Made by a program: the position numbers and the translations under genes. 64,000 bases of DNA from Amphibacillus sp052055485 (lineage in GTDB: Bacteria > Bacillota > Bacilli > Bacillales > Amphibacillaceae): contig NZ_CP197171.1 of NCBI RefSeq assembly GCF_052055485.1, forward strand, positions 310,001-374,000, in the 5' to 3' direction. The notes beneath the pieces were generated by a model, which was given only the letters and a program-made list of their open reading frames with translations, was not told the DNA's origin and did no database searches. How positions within the stretch are numbered: the first letter of the stretch is position 1; each line of letters opens with the position of its first letter. Positions 18,501 through 27,388 of the stretch are shown here, piece by piece.

Positions 18501-19142
18501 TTAAAGATGAAATGCATAGGCGGTATCTCCATTTAGAAAATTACTTTCATTCTTGATCACCTGATGATAGTCAATTTCTAAATAATAGATTGCCTTGCTC
18601 AACGTATCATAGAAAAAGGGCACAAATTCAAGCTCTTTAAATAGATAGACATCGATTTGCTGTTCATTATTTCTATAGGCTTCAAAGATCCTGTGATTAC
18701 CATTGATACAATAAGGCTGATCACCCGTTAAGTACTGACTCTGAAGGACCATGACCGGATTTTTATGATTCGTTTTTATTTGGCTTGTATCTTTATTTAT
18801 ATTCCCTTCATCTACTGAAGCGATCATTTCAGAAGGAGCAAAAGTAATTGGCTTAATACGCTTTTCTTTTATAAGCGAGGTAGCGCCATCAATATCTAAA
18901 GCGTACTCAAATACACCTGTCGGAAATTCCGCATATAAGGAGAATGTCTCTCGTCCGATTGGATGAACAACTGGATAAGTCTGATCCCTAAGAGACCGCT
19001 TAACTATTTCATTCCATTTAGAAGCAACCCTTGCTCCAGCATTCGAAGTATTTTCCATTTCCTGAATACGGATTGAAAAGTGTTTTAACGGATCAAAATG
19101 CTGCGATTCCTTTTCATAGTAATCAATTTTGCTTTCAACCAT
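18501..19142 (-). CDS. Conserved hypothetical protein with a ParB-like motif
   Basis: The 213-residue protein has no membrane segment. Its second half carries NPVMVLQSQYL followed by YCINGNHRIFEAYRNNEQQI, which resembles the substrate loop of ParB/sulfiredoxin-fold proteins (ingNHRi..ay). I do not recognise the family and do not assign an activity. It lies downstream of a methyltransferase gene with about 110 bases between and is closed by a very strong terminator. Confidence 0.7.
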   Translation of the reverse strand: MVESKIDYYEKESQHFDPLKHFSIRIQEMENTSNAGARVASKWNEIVKRSLRDQTYPVVHPIGRETFSLYAEFPTGVFEYALDIDGATSLIKEKRIKPITFAPSEMIASVDEGNINKDTSQIKTNHKNPVMVLQSQYLTGDQPYCINGNHRIFEAYRNNEQQIDVYLFKELEFVPFFYDTLSKAIYYLEIDYHQVIKNESNFLNGDTAYAFHL

Positions 19143-19251
19143 AGCAAGCTTACCTCCCTATCTTTTAATGTAAAATCAACCTGCCATGATAGATTGACAT
19201 GTCGTTTGAACAAGTTGATTTCTAGTTTTAAAGTTATTGCATTTTTCTCTT

Positions 19252-20091
19252 TTATTCGTGTCCCTTTTCTAATAATATCGCTAGAGTCGGACTCGTTTCT
19301 GTATAAGGACTGCCTTTCACATCTTCAAAGACCTGGCAGACTTTAAAACCTGCCTCTGTGACTTCCTTGATCAATCTTGCTTTTGTAAAGTAGGTTGTCC
19401 AAATATGATACGACGTGATTTCACTGTCAGTTATCACCGTTGTTTGTTCTAAAGTCACATGATTTATATATTTAGAAAAATTTTGCAAAGTAAGATGCGC
19501 TTCCTCATGCCAAAAACCACCATCAGCATACTGTTCCCATACCTGCTCTTCATTAAAATGCTTATACTTCACCATTGAAAAGACATCTAACAAAAATTTC
19601 CCACCTGGTTTCAAATGAAGATAGACCTTCTCCATCAGCTGTTTTCTTTCCATGGTTGTCAATGCGCCATAATCGCAATAGATCATCGTGACAAAGTCAA
19701 ATGTTTTTTGTAAATCCATCTCTAAATAATTTTGATAAAGGTAAGTAATATTTAACTTCTGTTTTTCCGCAGAAGCTCGTCCATAATCTATCGAACCTTT
19801 TGAAAAATCGAGCCCTGTGACCTGATAGCCCATTTTCGTGAATTTTTCAGCATATATGCCAGGACCGCAGCCAAGATCAAGAAGAGACGGATAACTTGAC
19901 GGTGGAACTGTTTCATTTATCCAGCTTGCTGATTGCTCGATAAATGACGACTTTCTACTTGCTCCCTCAAAGTTAGGATCGAGATGCGCTTTTAACATTT
20001 GCTTGGAAATATGCTCATCATCCCAAAATGGCACTTCCGTTCTTGCATAAAGCGGCGGTTGCTCTAAATGTTTACTAAGACTACTGAACAA
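19252..20091 (-). CDS. Class I SAM-dependent methyltransferase
   Basis: The protein of about 280 residues has the SAM-binding motif LLDLGCGPGIYAEKF, acidic loop VTGLDFSKGSIDYG, and motif LKPGGKFLLDVFSM. The substrate is unknown. I use the TTG start at 20091 because AAAGGAGAGG sits 8 bases upstream; the longer frame to 20109 begins inside that ribosome site. It follows the membrane protein gene 20106-20516 and is probably in one operon with it. Confidence 0.85.
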   Translation of the reverse strand: MFSSLSKHLEQPPLYARTEVPFWDDEHISKQMLKAHLDPNFEGASRKSSFIEQSASWINETVPPSSYPSLLDLGCGPGIYAEKFTKMGYQVTGLDFSKGSIDYGRASAEKQKLNITYLYQNYLEMDLQKTFDFVTMIYCDYGALTTMERKQLMEKVYLHLKPGGKFLLDVFSMVKYKHFNEEQVWEQYADGGFWHEEAHLTLQNFSKYINHVTLEQTTVITDSEITSYHIWTTYFTKARLIKEVTEAGFKVCQVFEDVKGSPYTETSPTLAILLEKGHE

Positions 20092-20105
20092 AATCACCTC
20101 TCCTT

Positions 20106-20516
20106 TCAAGATTGTTTTCTTTTATAACGAATCGTACAAATCAACACAATAATGATTAACACATGAAGCATGAGGTGATACAGGTCAGGGATATATCTTG
20201 TCGTACTTTCAAATAATTTTATCGTATCAGAAAAGTATTCACTTTTTCCCTCACCACCCCCAAAAATAGTAAAGTATTCATGACTAGCAAATTGAGTCAC
20301 TAACCAAAGTGAAAGGTATACCGTTAAAATGGACTTCCCGATTCTTTCATAGAAAATGAAAAGCAACAAAGCCAGTAAATAGATTAGAAAAAATAAGCCA
20401 TCTTCTTTCCATGCCTTAGAGACTAAAACATGCTGACCAATCGTGACACCGAACATATCTAGACTAAACCATACCAACAAAACAAGATTAACAACAATGA
20501 CCTGATTTTTACTCAT
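20106..20516 (-). CDS. Small hypothetical membrane protein
   Basis: The 136-residue protein has four predicted membrane helices (about residues 5-25, 40-57, 60-80 and 112-130) and a short loop with HEYFTIFGGGEGKSEYF. No enzyme motif is visible. It is the first gene of the operon with the methyltransferase. I do not recognise the family with certainty. Confidence 0.7.
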   Translation of the reverse strand: MSKNQVIVVNLVLLVWFSLDMFGVTIGQHVLVSKAWKEDGLFFLIYLLALLLFIFYERIGKSILTVYLSLWLVTQFASHEYFTIFGGGEGKSEYFSDTIKLFESTTRYIPDLYHLMLHVLIIIVLICTIRYKRKQS

Positions 20517-20674
20517 GCGTTCACTTCCTTATCATGTTAGGAGTTAGAAAACCTTATTTAGAGGAGGAGCTATCCCCCACTATCTATAGGCAACGTCTTG
20601 AGACTAGGATAAATATAACACGACCCTAACAAACAGCTTGGCGATGATTATTTTTAATAGGTTATTATTTTATT

Positions 20675-21310
20675 TTAATCAAGGTCTGCATATTCTTCAT
20701 TATAATCTACCAGCTTATTAATTAATTCAACAACCTGATTATCATCATGTACGCCTACTTCAACCAAAGTTGTTTCCTCTAACATATCTTGATCATAATC
20801 AGCTACAGCATCATCTGAGCGATTTGGAACAGGATAGACATTAATGGTTCCATCTCCATTTCCGCTATAGACAACAGTTCCTTCAGCTAAACGGCTACCA
20901 CTTAGGCGAATGACCGTTTCAGGATAAACAGGGCTATTCTCTCGATCCGGAATAACAGCTGTCCCTTCAGGAATAACTTGAAAATAAATCGTTTCTAAAT
21001 GTTCTGTTTCTTCACTTACAGTACTTAACCAAACACGCGCATACTCAATTTCTGCTTGCGAGTAATCGGATAACTGATTATCAGATGATTCTTCACTATC
21101 ATCCGTTTCTTCATCATCGGAATTTCCTTCAACAGAATCCCCATCCTCAACGTCCTCATTTGTTTCTTCACTCGAATTTAATTCTTCATCTGCTTCGCTA
21201 GCATTTGGCTCTTCTTGCTCCTCCGGTTGGACTTCTTCACTCTCATTCCCACATGCCACTAAGAATAATAGTGTGAAAGATACGACTATTATAGCTTTAA
21301 ACTCTTTCAT
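20675..21310 (-). CDS. Hypothetical acidic lipoprotein
   Basis: The 211-residue protein starts with a lipoprotein signal (FTLLFLVACGN, lipidation at Cys20). A strongly acidic Glu/Asp/Ser linker follows at about residues 25-85, then a small domain with AEIEYARVWLSTVSEETEHL, VIRLSGSRLAEGTVVYSGNG and INKLVDYNEEYADL. The acidic spacer fits a surface protein of a halotolerant or alkaliphilic organism. Similar lipoproteins occur singly in Bacillaceae; the function is unknown. Confidence 0.8.
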   Translation of the reverse strand: MKEFKAIIVVSFTLLFLVACGNESEEVQPEEQEEPNASEADEELNSSEETNEDVEDGDSVEGNSDDEETDDSEESSDNQLSDYSQAEIEYARVWLSTVSEETEHLETIYFQVIPEGTAVIPDRENSPVYPETVIRLSGSRLAEGTVVYSGNGDGTINVYPVPNRSDDAVADYDQDMLEETTLVEVGVHDDNQVVELINKLVDYNEEYADLD

Positions 21311-21549
21311 CTAGATGCACCCCTTTCTGTTTTTATGTCCTATCAGTTTAACATATTCTTCTATTTTAGAAAGACGCATGTTTGTTAACCCTTTGTAAAA
21401 ATTGGTTGGATTCAGAAATGGTTGCAAAAGGGACAATGTACATCTTATGACAGTTTCTTTTCGAGTAACATAACCTTTAATAGGGTAATCATTTGCGTGA
21501 ATATCGAAGTCAATTCGCAATTTTAACCTCTAGCTAAAAAGAGTTGAAT

Positions 21550-21850
21550 AAAAAGTAGAGCATACCTATCTGGTCTTTCGATCAAAATTCTAAGCTAAAA
21601 GGTCGGATAGAGCGTTCCTATCAATCATTTCGGGATCTCATTCTTTGCTAAATGTCGGATAGAGCGTTCCTATCAATCATTTCAAGTCCTCATTCCTTGC
21701 TAAATATCGGATAGGGGGCTTCTATCAATCATTTCGAGATCTCGTTCCTTACTAAGTGTCGGATAAAGGTCTTCTATCAATCACTTTAACTGAGAGTTCA
21801 AGCCTAAATGTTGAATAGAATGTTTCAATAACATGTCTAATACTGATAAA
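21550..21850. repeat. 52-bp tandem repeat array 1
   Basis: Five units start at 21602, 21654, 21706, 21758 and 21810, exactly 52 bases apart, with a degenerate unit before them. Each has a palindromic core of about 34 bases (GTCGGATAGAGCGTT then CTATCAATCATTTC) and an 18-base linker specific to this array (GGGATCTCATTCTTTGCT). The same core occurs at 39752-40024 with another linker. Confidence 0.9.
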
Positions 21851-22007
21851 GAAAAAAGAGGGTGAATCAGTTCGTTTGAATATTAGAAAAACTCGCTTTC
21901 ACTCTTCGGTTGAGTAAAGGTGTTAGTTTTTCTTATACTTAGGACATAAAAATTTCTACTTTACCGAATAACTTCTGAGCTGAAATTTTATGCTTCCCTA
22001 ATGTGCA

Positions 22008-22038
22008 AAAAAGCAGACCTCTTTTGATCTGCTTTTTT
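22008..22038 (-). terminator. Intrinsic terminator
   Basis: AAAAAGCAGA and TCTGCTTTTTT pair around a short loop, with A and T runs on both sides, so it works in either direction. It lies just after the small membrane protein gene 22073-22276 on the minus strand. Confidence 0.75.
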
Positions 22039-22072
22039 ATCATTAATATCTTAAACAATCGGGTGCGAATAT

Positions 22073-22276
22073 TTAATAATGGTTATCTAAAAAAAGAAGG
22101 ATATGACTAATTGCCCAAAGGAAAAATGCAATTTGAGTAATAATATAAAATGAAAGTTCAACTGGGGTTAATTTTCGTTCCCTCTTGATTTTTTTAAAAT
22201 GGAAAAAATAATAAATGGAACAGATAATTAAGACCAAAGCTGATAATTGATAAATGTTTTCTAATAAGGCAACCAA
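22073..22276 (-). CDS. Small two-helix membrane protein
   Basis: The 67-residue protein has two hydrophobic helices (about residues 9-26 and 42-62) joined by a basic loop FHFKKIKRERKLTP. It starts with TTG behind an AGGGAG site at good spacing and is followed by a terminator. There is no recognisable family or conserved motif, so the function is unknown. Confidence 0.6.
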   Translation of the reverse strand: MVALLENIYQLSALVLIICSIYYFFHFKKIKRERKLTPVELSFYIITQIAFFLWAISHILLFLDNHY

Positions 22277-22372
22277 AAAATCTCCCTCTCTTCTACAAAA
22301 TATACTGGTTGTTGCTTGTCACAACCCAGTCTAGTAACGTCATTTTAACAAAGTTTTTATAAATCTACAAAA

Positions 22373-22425
22373 GACATATGCATTTTTTGCTGTTATATCA
22401 ATGCTTAATAACTTTGTCAGGGGGA
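22373..22425. repeat. Dispersed repeat of about 50 bp, copy 1
   Basis: The palindromic block GTTATATCAATGCTTAATAAC followed by AGGGGG also occurs, with few changes, at 24663-24715. Both lie in gene-free DNA around the acetyltransferase and dehydrogenase genes. Confidence 0.55.
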
Positions 22426-22560
22426 TTTTTACACAATCTTCAAATCACTGATACGTTCTTTCCCGTTCGAGCTTAGCTCTGACCTGCCGCCGTATGTTCT
22501 CTCACTTACACAATTTAGTTTACACTCCCTACTGTCCAATAATCGTACTCACTTATTAGA

Positions 22561-23097
22561 CTAAAGTCTTCTTTTTTCTAACCATTCATTTTCTAAAATA
22601 CTCATTTCCCACATGTTCCAATATTCATCATTGTTTTTTCTAAAGTCCCTCAGTAATCCCTCTTTTACAAAACCTACCTTTTCATAACAGGTAATTGCAG
22701 ATATATTGAAATCAAATACACCAAGACTCACTCGATGTAATTGAAGTTCATCAAATGCCACTTTAAGGATTGCCTCCACCAGTCGCTTTCCTATCCCTTT
22801 ACCTCTAGCATTTTTATCACCAACTAACACTTTTCCTATTCGTGCAGATTTGTTTATTCTATCAATTTTACCCAAAGAAATATGACCAATGACCTCTCCC
22901 GTTTCTGTACTTATTACTTTATAAACCAAAGTATCAGAATCATCATTATTGACATTTTCAATGTATTTTTCTAACTGATCTTCAGTTAAGGGATAGGAGA
23001 AAGCAGGTCCTCCCCATTGAAGTAAAAATTGAGCTGAATCAATCCAATTAATCAGCTGTTTGAAGTCTGTTCGTTCAAAATATTTTAGTTCGACCAT
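22561..23097 (-). CDS. GNAT family N-acetyltransferase (RimJ/RimL-like)
   Basis: The 178-residue protein has the GNAT core IGHISLGKIDRINKSARIGK, the acetyl-CoA loop GDKNARGKGIGKRLVEAIL, and VSLGVFDFNISAITCYEKVG followed by FVKEGLLRD, as in RimJ/RimL-type enzymes that acetylate N-terminal or other amino groups. It is full length, unlike the broken GNAT at 12.4 kb. The gene stands alone; the substrate is unknown. Confidence 0.88.
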   Translation of the reverse strand: MVELKYFERTDFKQLINWIDSAQFLLQWGGPAFSYPLTEDQLEKYIENVNNDDSDTLVYKVISTETGEVIGHISLGKIDRINKSARIGKVLVGDKNARGKGIGKRLVEAILKVAFDELQLHRVSLGVFDFNISAITCYEKVGFVKEGLLRDFRKNNDEYWNMWEMSILENEWLEKRRL

Positions 23098-23185
23098 TAA
23101 AGCTTCTCCTTATCTTTTTATTTGCAACTCTCCTATAGACAAGAATGCAATCCTTATTTAAAGTAAAACACCAGTTAGTTGAGAA

Positions 23186-24127
23186 TTACTCTTCACCCTC
23201 GTATTCAATTAAGACTTTTAACGGATTAATTTTTCCCTGGCTCAAATCTTTAAAACATGGGATCAGCTCTTGTTTTTTTATTTTCATTTCGAATATAGCA
23301 CTTAACTGACTCCCATTCTGTTTTACCTTTTCAAAAAACCATTTGGAATGCTTTCTATAATCCCAGCCATCACTTGAACCAACGATTGTTAATTCCTTCT
23401 CATAAAACTCTGGCTGTAGCTCAAATCTATCTTTATTTCCATCTGAAAGTATACAAACTTTAGCATTTTTCTGTAGTGATTTTTGCAGCGTTTTAAAAGC
23501 TTCGTTATAGGCAGAGCACTCTAAACCATATCTATAATAATCGTTTGGACATTGAGCTATATCATTAAACACATTGTTGGCACCGAGTTTTTTGGCGAAA
23601 TCACCTCTAGATGTATTAGGTTCTAACACATCGATATGATGAACTTTCATATATTCTTTTAGAAAATAAACCGTTAAAAGTCCCATCGTCCCCATGCCGG
23701 CAATTAATACTTTATCAGTTTCTTTTGGGTTAAGTTTAAGAACACCTTTTGCAGCATCACACGATAAGATGGTAAGGAGCCCCTCAGAATAGTGAATGTC
23801 TTTGGGAACAACTATTGCCTCATTCTCTTTTACTATCTCATAATCCTTATGGCCATAAAAAGCCACCACCCGATCTCCTATATTTAACATGCTTACCTTT
23901 GAACCGATTTCTACAACTTCACCATAGCTTTCATATCCTGTTTCTTTTGGATAGTGTGATGAGTCCACAGCTATATCGCTTTCCATATACTGTGAAAGTT
24001 CGGATCCAATACTAATTGCTCCTGCAATGGTTTTGATTAGAACTTGATCACTTTTTAGTGCTGGAAGGGTTTCTTTATTCCAGTTTAATTCTTCTTCCCC
24101 GTACAAGACGAGTGAGCTTTGTTCCAT
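23186..24127 (-). CDS. Medium-chain dehydrogenase/reductase, zinc-free type
   Basis: The protein of about 313 residues has an N-terminal GroES-like part (GYESYGEVVEIGSKVSMLNI, GDRVVAF) and a nucleotide-binding part (VLIAGMGTMGLLTVYFLKEY). The usual zinc-binding cysteines are absent, so it belongs to the non-zinc or atypical MDR group. I place the start at ATG 24127 with a GGGGAAG site; the frame is open to 24148. Substrate unknown; it stands alone. Confidence 0.8.
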   Translation of the reverse strand: MEQSSLVLYGEEELNWNKETLPALKSDQVLIKTIAGAISIGSELSQYMESDIAVDSSHYPKETGYESYGEVVEIGSKVSMLNIGDRVVAFYGHKDYEIVKENEAIVVPKDIHYSEGLLTILSCDAAKGVLKLNPKETDKVLIAGMGTMGLLTVYFLKEYMKVHHIDVLEPNTSRGDFAKKLGANNVFNDIAQCPNDYYRYGLECSAYNEAFKTLQKSLQKNAKVCILSDGNKDRFELQPEFYEKELTIVGSSDGWDYRKHSKWFFEKVKQNGSQLSAIFEMKIKKQELIPCFKDLSQGKINPLKVLIEYEGEE

Positions 24128-24381
24128 ATTTTCACTTCCCCTGTTCATTCAAATTTCTTACCCCACTAATACACTCATTTAAGGACAACTTTTCACAGTT
24201 GTAACAAGTGAAATTAAGATAATAACAAGTCGATTAGCTTGTACACCCTCCTGTTTAACTTACTTAAATGGATTTTGACTAGCTTAATAAAAGACAAATG
24301 AAGATCAGCATTAATGTCAGCCTCACTCCTTTTGTCATCTATCCCTTCACTAAATATAGACAGAAAAGGCAGTGGAAATCC

Positions 24382-24507
24382 CTATTCGTAAATGCTTTCT
24401 CCAGGAGAAAAAGATCGCCATTCAAGTTCATCCGTAGATATAGGATATTTTCCCTTTACCTGCTTCTTATATTGTAAAATTACACCTTCATCGCTCAAGA
24501 GTTTCAT
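24382..24507 (-). CDS. Possible small protein of 41 residues
   Basis: ATG 24507 follows an AAGGAG site at good spacing, and the product begins MKLLSDEGVILQYKKQVKGK and ends in SPGESIYE. It resembles the N-terminal part of a longer protein that then stops. It may be a real small gene or a relic; it lies in decaying sequence near the IS91-like pseudogene. Confidence 0.35.
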   Translation of the reverse strand: MKLLSDEGVILQYKKQVKGKYPISTDELEWRSFSPGESIYE

Positions 24508-24662
24508 TGCTATCTAACTCCTTGTTCAATATACTTCATTCCAGACACACAACAAAGGACATATGCCCATAATGAAGCAAAATAAGCATTTTGTCGAATA
24601 ATATAGAGATTTATTTTGAAAGCTGTCATGATTGAATGACACTCTAAAAAGCATACGAAAGG

Positions 24663-24715
24663 ACGATGTATGTCTTTTTAATGTTATATTAATGCTTAAT
24701 AACCTCGGTTAGGGG
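24663..24715. repeat. Dispersed repeat of about 50 bp, copy 2
   Basis: The block GTTATATTAATGCTTAATAAC followed by AGGGG matches 22373-22425. The 21-base core is an imperfect palindrome. Confidence 0.55.
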
Positions 24716-24838
24716 AAACGCGTTGTGAACTGAGGTATCAATAACAATATCAGTATTATTATCAATAATTTACTTTATTTGTCAAGTATATCGAATATCC
24801 TTTTACAATCTTGATTTATTTTAATAACTCATATATTT

Positions 24839-24870
24839 AGTTCTAAACGGTAGTCGTTTAGAACTTTTAT
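24839..24870 (+). terminator. Hairpin with T tract
   Basis: AGTTCTAAAC and GTTTAGAACT pair perfectly around 7 bases and are followed by TTTATTTAAATTT. No intact plus-strand gene lies upstream, so it may be a leftover. Confidence 0.6.
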
Positions 24871-24918
24871 TTAAATTTCTTGGATAAAAGTTTTTTTATA
24901 ACCCTTATTATTTATAAT

Positions 24919-25260
24919 CTAAAAGGAAGATAGTAAAAAAGTCGGCCTGCTTCTATGGGTGTAAATACTATAATGGCGAATCATTTTGAATTGTTTATCC
25001 GGAACATAACAAACGAGGTACTGGATGAACATTTCTGTCATCACAGTTTTTCTTTTTTTATCGATATAAGTGAACATCACAAAATCATCATATGCCACAA
25101 TTCGATTCAAACCAATGGCAAATCGTCACATATAATGGTCACTATAGCGTAATCGTTCAATTACACTTCCTCTATTTATTGGTGCATACACATAAAAAAG
25201 CCCTTCATTGGCAGTATAGGCTAAATCTTCTGCATTGTTCTCAAACTTTCTTCTTTTCTT
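24919..25260 (-). pseudogene. Relic of an IS91-like transposase
   Basis: In one frame, read from 25260 downward, I see DLAYTANEGLFYVYAPINRG, then a stop, then LNRIVAYDDFVMFTYIDKKR and PDKQFKMIRHYSIYTHRSR. These match the order of the Y2-type (IS91-family) transposase C-terminal part (iGRY..RPPIA..RI..YD...V.F.Y.DKK, then HIP...F..IRHYG). Blocks between them are worn and an internal TGA is present. Only a fragment remains and no ends can be defined. Confidence 0.55.
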
Positions 25261-25280
25261 TTAGAAATAAATATGAATAA

Positions 25281-25982
25281 ATTTCAATACGATCCCATGT
25301 CACTTCCTTTGCCAGTATTTCATTGCTTATTTAAAGATATTTGTCCTACTTCTAGTTCTTGCCATGCTTATATCCATGAAGTGTCTATTGCTTAGCATGA
25401 CCGTACTTCTTCAATTTAAGGATTTTTTGTAATGTTGAGCTATGCTATTGCATCAGAGGGTGACGCAAAGACGAAAGGATAGCGGTGATTAGAGATTCAT
25501 TCTCTCATTTGAAGCGAGCAGAAATCCATATAATTGGCATGTATTTAAGTCACATAAGCTCTGTATTTTTGTATAATGGACCTTTATTTATATGGGTGTT
25601 CACATAATAACTACAGTAGGCTAGGTCGTTGCTTGATTTGGTATTGATTAAGTTGTTTATTGAGCTTACTAAGGCATGTCTTTTTGTGCTTGGATCAATT
25701 GGATTAAACAATTTAATTGCCCCTTCTTTCGGTGAACTTTCACTCTTTACCCTCTAAATCTTGGAGCATAGTTGCATTTCTTTAGCTTCTAGGATAAATA
25801 ATACGGTTTCTTTTATTGAAAAATATAAGAGCCATATGAACGTAGCATTCATAACGTATTTTGTAGGTGCCTGTCACCACCTGAATTATATCGAAAATTA
25901 TTATATCATAGAGGAGTGACAGGAGCGCCCTATTTTTATCAAATTAAAGATATTTAATATTGTAAGGGTTTACAATTTATCA
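25281..25982. other. Gene-free decayed stretch before the PTS operon
   Basis: No frame here has a ribosome site and protein-like composition. On the minus strand 25556-25720 reads as an open stretch (PIDPSTKRHALVSSINNLIN) that looks like a worn coding fragment of unknown origin. The right part holds the GGTGCCTGTCACC repeat. Confidence 0.4.
25865..25929. repeat. GGTGCCTGTCACC-type repeat, left of the beta-glucoside operon
   Basis: AGGTGCCTGTCACCACC and, 30 bases on, AGTGACAGGAGCGCC form an imperfect inverted repeat. The left arm with the following GAATTATATCGAA matches 29740-29768 in the same orientation. GGTGACAGGCACC-type repeats are known as dispersed intergenic repeats in Bacillaceae. 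Confidence 0.55.
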
Positions 25983-27383
25983 TTATTTAATTTGATCTTC
26001 ATTGACATCTAATAGATAAGTAATAGCGAAAGATGCGACAACGGAAATAAATAATACCATAATTGCTAACCAAAAGTTACTATTTAGTCCTGTTCCATCT
26101 GTTGGTATAAATGTTGGTAATGCTGCGATTCCAGGTGATACAACTGCGTATTGTTTCAGTTGAAATATACCAGCTACTAGCCCGCCTATCCCTCCACCAA
26201 CCACTGCTCCAATTAGTGGACGTTTAAATCGGATTAATACTCCGAAAATCGATGGTTCGGTAATCCCCATTATACCAGTGATTCCAGAAGATAAAGCCAA
26301 AGCTTTTGTATCCTTTTTCTTCACTCGACAGTAAACTGCTAAAGCAGCAGCTCCAACTGCAACATTTGCCGCAAGCATACCAGGTAGTACAAAGGCGTCA
26401 TAGCCACTTTCTGCTAATGAAGTAAATACTAATGGAAACAAAGCTTGGTTTGTACCTGTCATGACTAATAAAGGTGTTAATGCACCAATTAGCCCTACTG
26501 ATAACCAACCTAATTCCAGATTAACAAAGTTCAATCCGTCTGCAATGAATTTACCAACAAATGTTCCTAATGGCCCTAACAATAATAAAGTAATAGGAGT
26601 GACAATTAAGATCGTAAGTAATGGATGCATGAAAAATTTAATTTCTTTGGGTGTCATTCGATCAATTCCTTTACTTACATAAAACATGAACAAAACACCT
26701 AAAATGACTGGAATAACCGATGTATTATACGTAACTTGTGGAATAGATATACCTAGGAAAGCTAGTCCTTCTGCATTATCAATGCTAGAATGTATAAGAA
26801 TGGCACCAAGATATGCTCCCATTATAGGGTTAATTCCTAATTTCCGAGCAGCACTATATCCTAAAAATAATGGTAAAAAGTAAAAACCAGCATTGTTAAT
26901 AGCTGATAATATAGTATAGGTGCCACCTTCAGCTGAAAGATTAAAAAACGTAACAGCAATATTGAGTACCGCAGACACAAGTCCCGCAGCTACTAATATG
27001 GGAAGAATAGGGACAAATGTACCACTGATAAAATCTACGATTACGGCAAGAAAATTTTTCTTACCGTAATCATTTTTCTGTTGTTCTAGTTGCTCAGGAT
27101 CATCTAATACTTCATTCTTTTTCCCGCCTTCTACAAATTCACCATATGTGATGAACTCATGATATACCGTACTGACCTCAGTACCAATAATTAATTGTAT
27201 TTCTTTTCCTCTTGTGACTACTCCCATAACTTCAGGAATAGTCTCTAATGCCTCCACATTTACCCTCTCTGGATCATGTAGTGTTAGGCGTAATCTTGTA
27301 GCACAGTGATTTACTATTGAGATGTTATCTTGACCACCAAGTTGTTTCATAGTCTTTTTTATCATCGTCTGGTATTTTGACAT
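25983..27383 (-). CDS. PTS beta-glucoside-type EIIBC transporter
   Basis: The 466-residue protein has an N-terminal EIIB domain with phospho-Cys in NHCATRLRLTL (about residue 28) and an EIIC domain with about ten membrane segments and GITEPSIFGV near the end. No EIIA domain is attached, so phosphate must come from another EIIA (for example the glucose EIIA). It imports and phosphorylates a beta-glucoside, to be cut by the GH1 enzyme encoded 5 bases upstream. I use ATG 27383 with GGGGGTAA as ribosome site. Confidence 0.92.
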   Translation of the reverse strand: MSKYQTMIKKTMKQLGGQDNISIVNHCATRLRLTLHDPERVNVEALETIPEVMGVVTRGKEIQLIIGTEVSTVYHEFITYGEFVEGGKKNEVLDDPEQLEQQKNDYGKKNFLAVIVDFISGTFVPILPILVAAGLVSAVLNIAVTFFNLSAEGGTYTILSAINNAGFYFLPLFLGYSAARKLGINPIMGAYLGAILIHSSIDNAEGLAFLGISIPQVTYNTSVIPVILGVLFMFYVSKGIDRMTPKEIKFFMHPLLTILIVTPITLLLLGPLGTFVGKFIADGLNFVNLELGWLSVGLIGALTPLLVMTGTNQALFPLVFTSLAESGYDAFVLPGMLAANVAVGAAALAVYCRVKKKDTKALALSSGITGIMGITEPSIFGVLIRFKRPLIGAVVGGGIGGLVAGIFQLKQYAVVSPGIAALPTFIPTDGTGLNSNFWLAIMVLFISVVASFAITYLLDVNEDQIK

Positions 27384-27388
27384 GAAAA

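Noticed and set aside
18501..19142. True ParB partition protein
   Set aside because: Only a short NHR-type motif is shared; length, missing helix-turn-helix and the position next to a methyltransferase do not fit ParB.
21311..21520. 69-codon frame upstream of the acidic lipoprotein
   Set aside because: It ends in the ribosome site of the lipoprotein gene, has no ribosome site of its own and no recognisable composition.
21550..21850. Possible CRISPR array (and likewise 39752-40024)
   Set aside because: The units have a constant 52-base period, but the linkers between palindromic cores are nearly identical within each array, and no cas gene is in the window.
25440..25495. Possible c-di-GMP riboswitch (GTGACGCAAAGAC)
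   Set aside because: Only the 3'-type motif is present; the 5' half with GGCAAACC and a fitting P1 stem are missing, and no gene starts just downstream.
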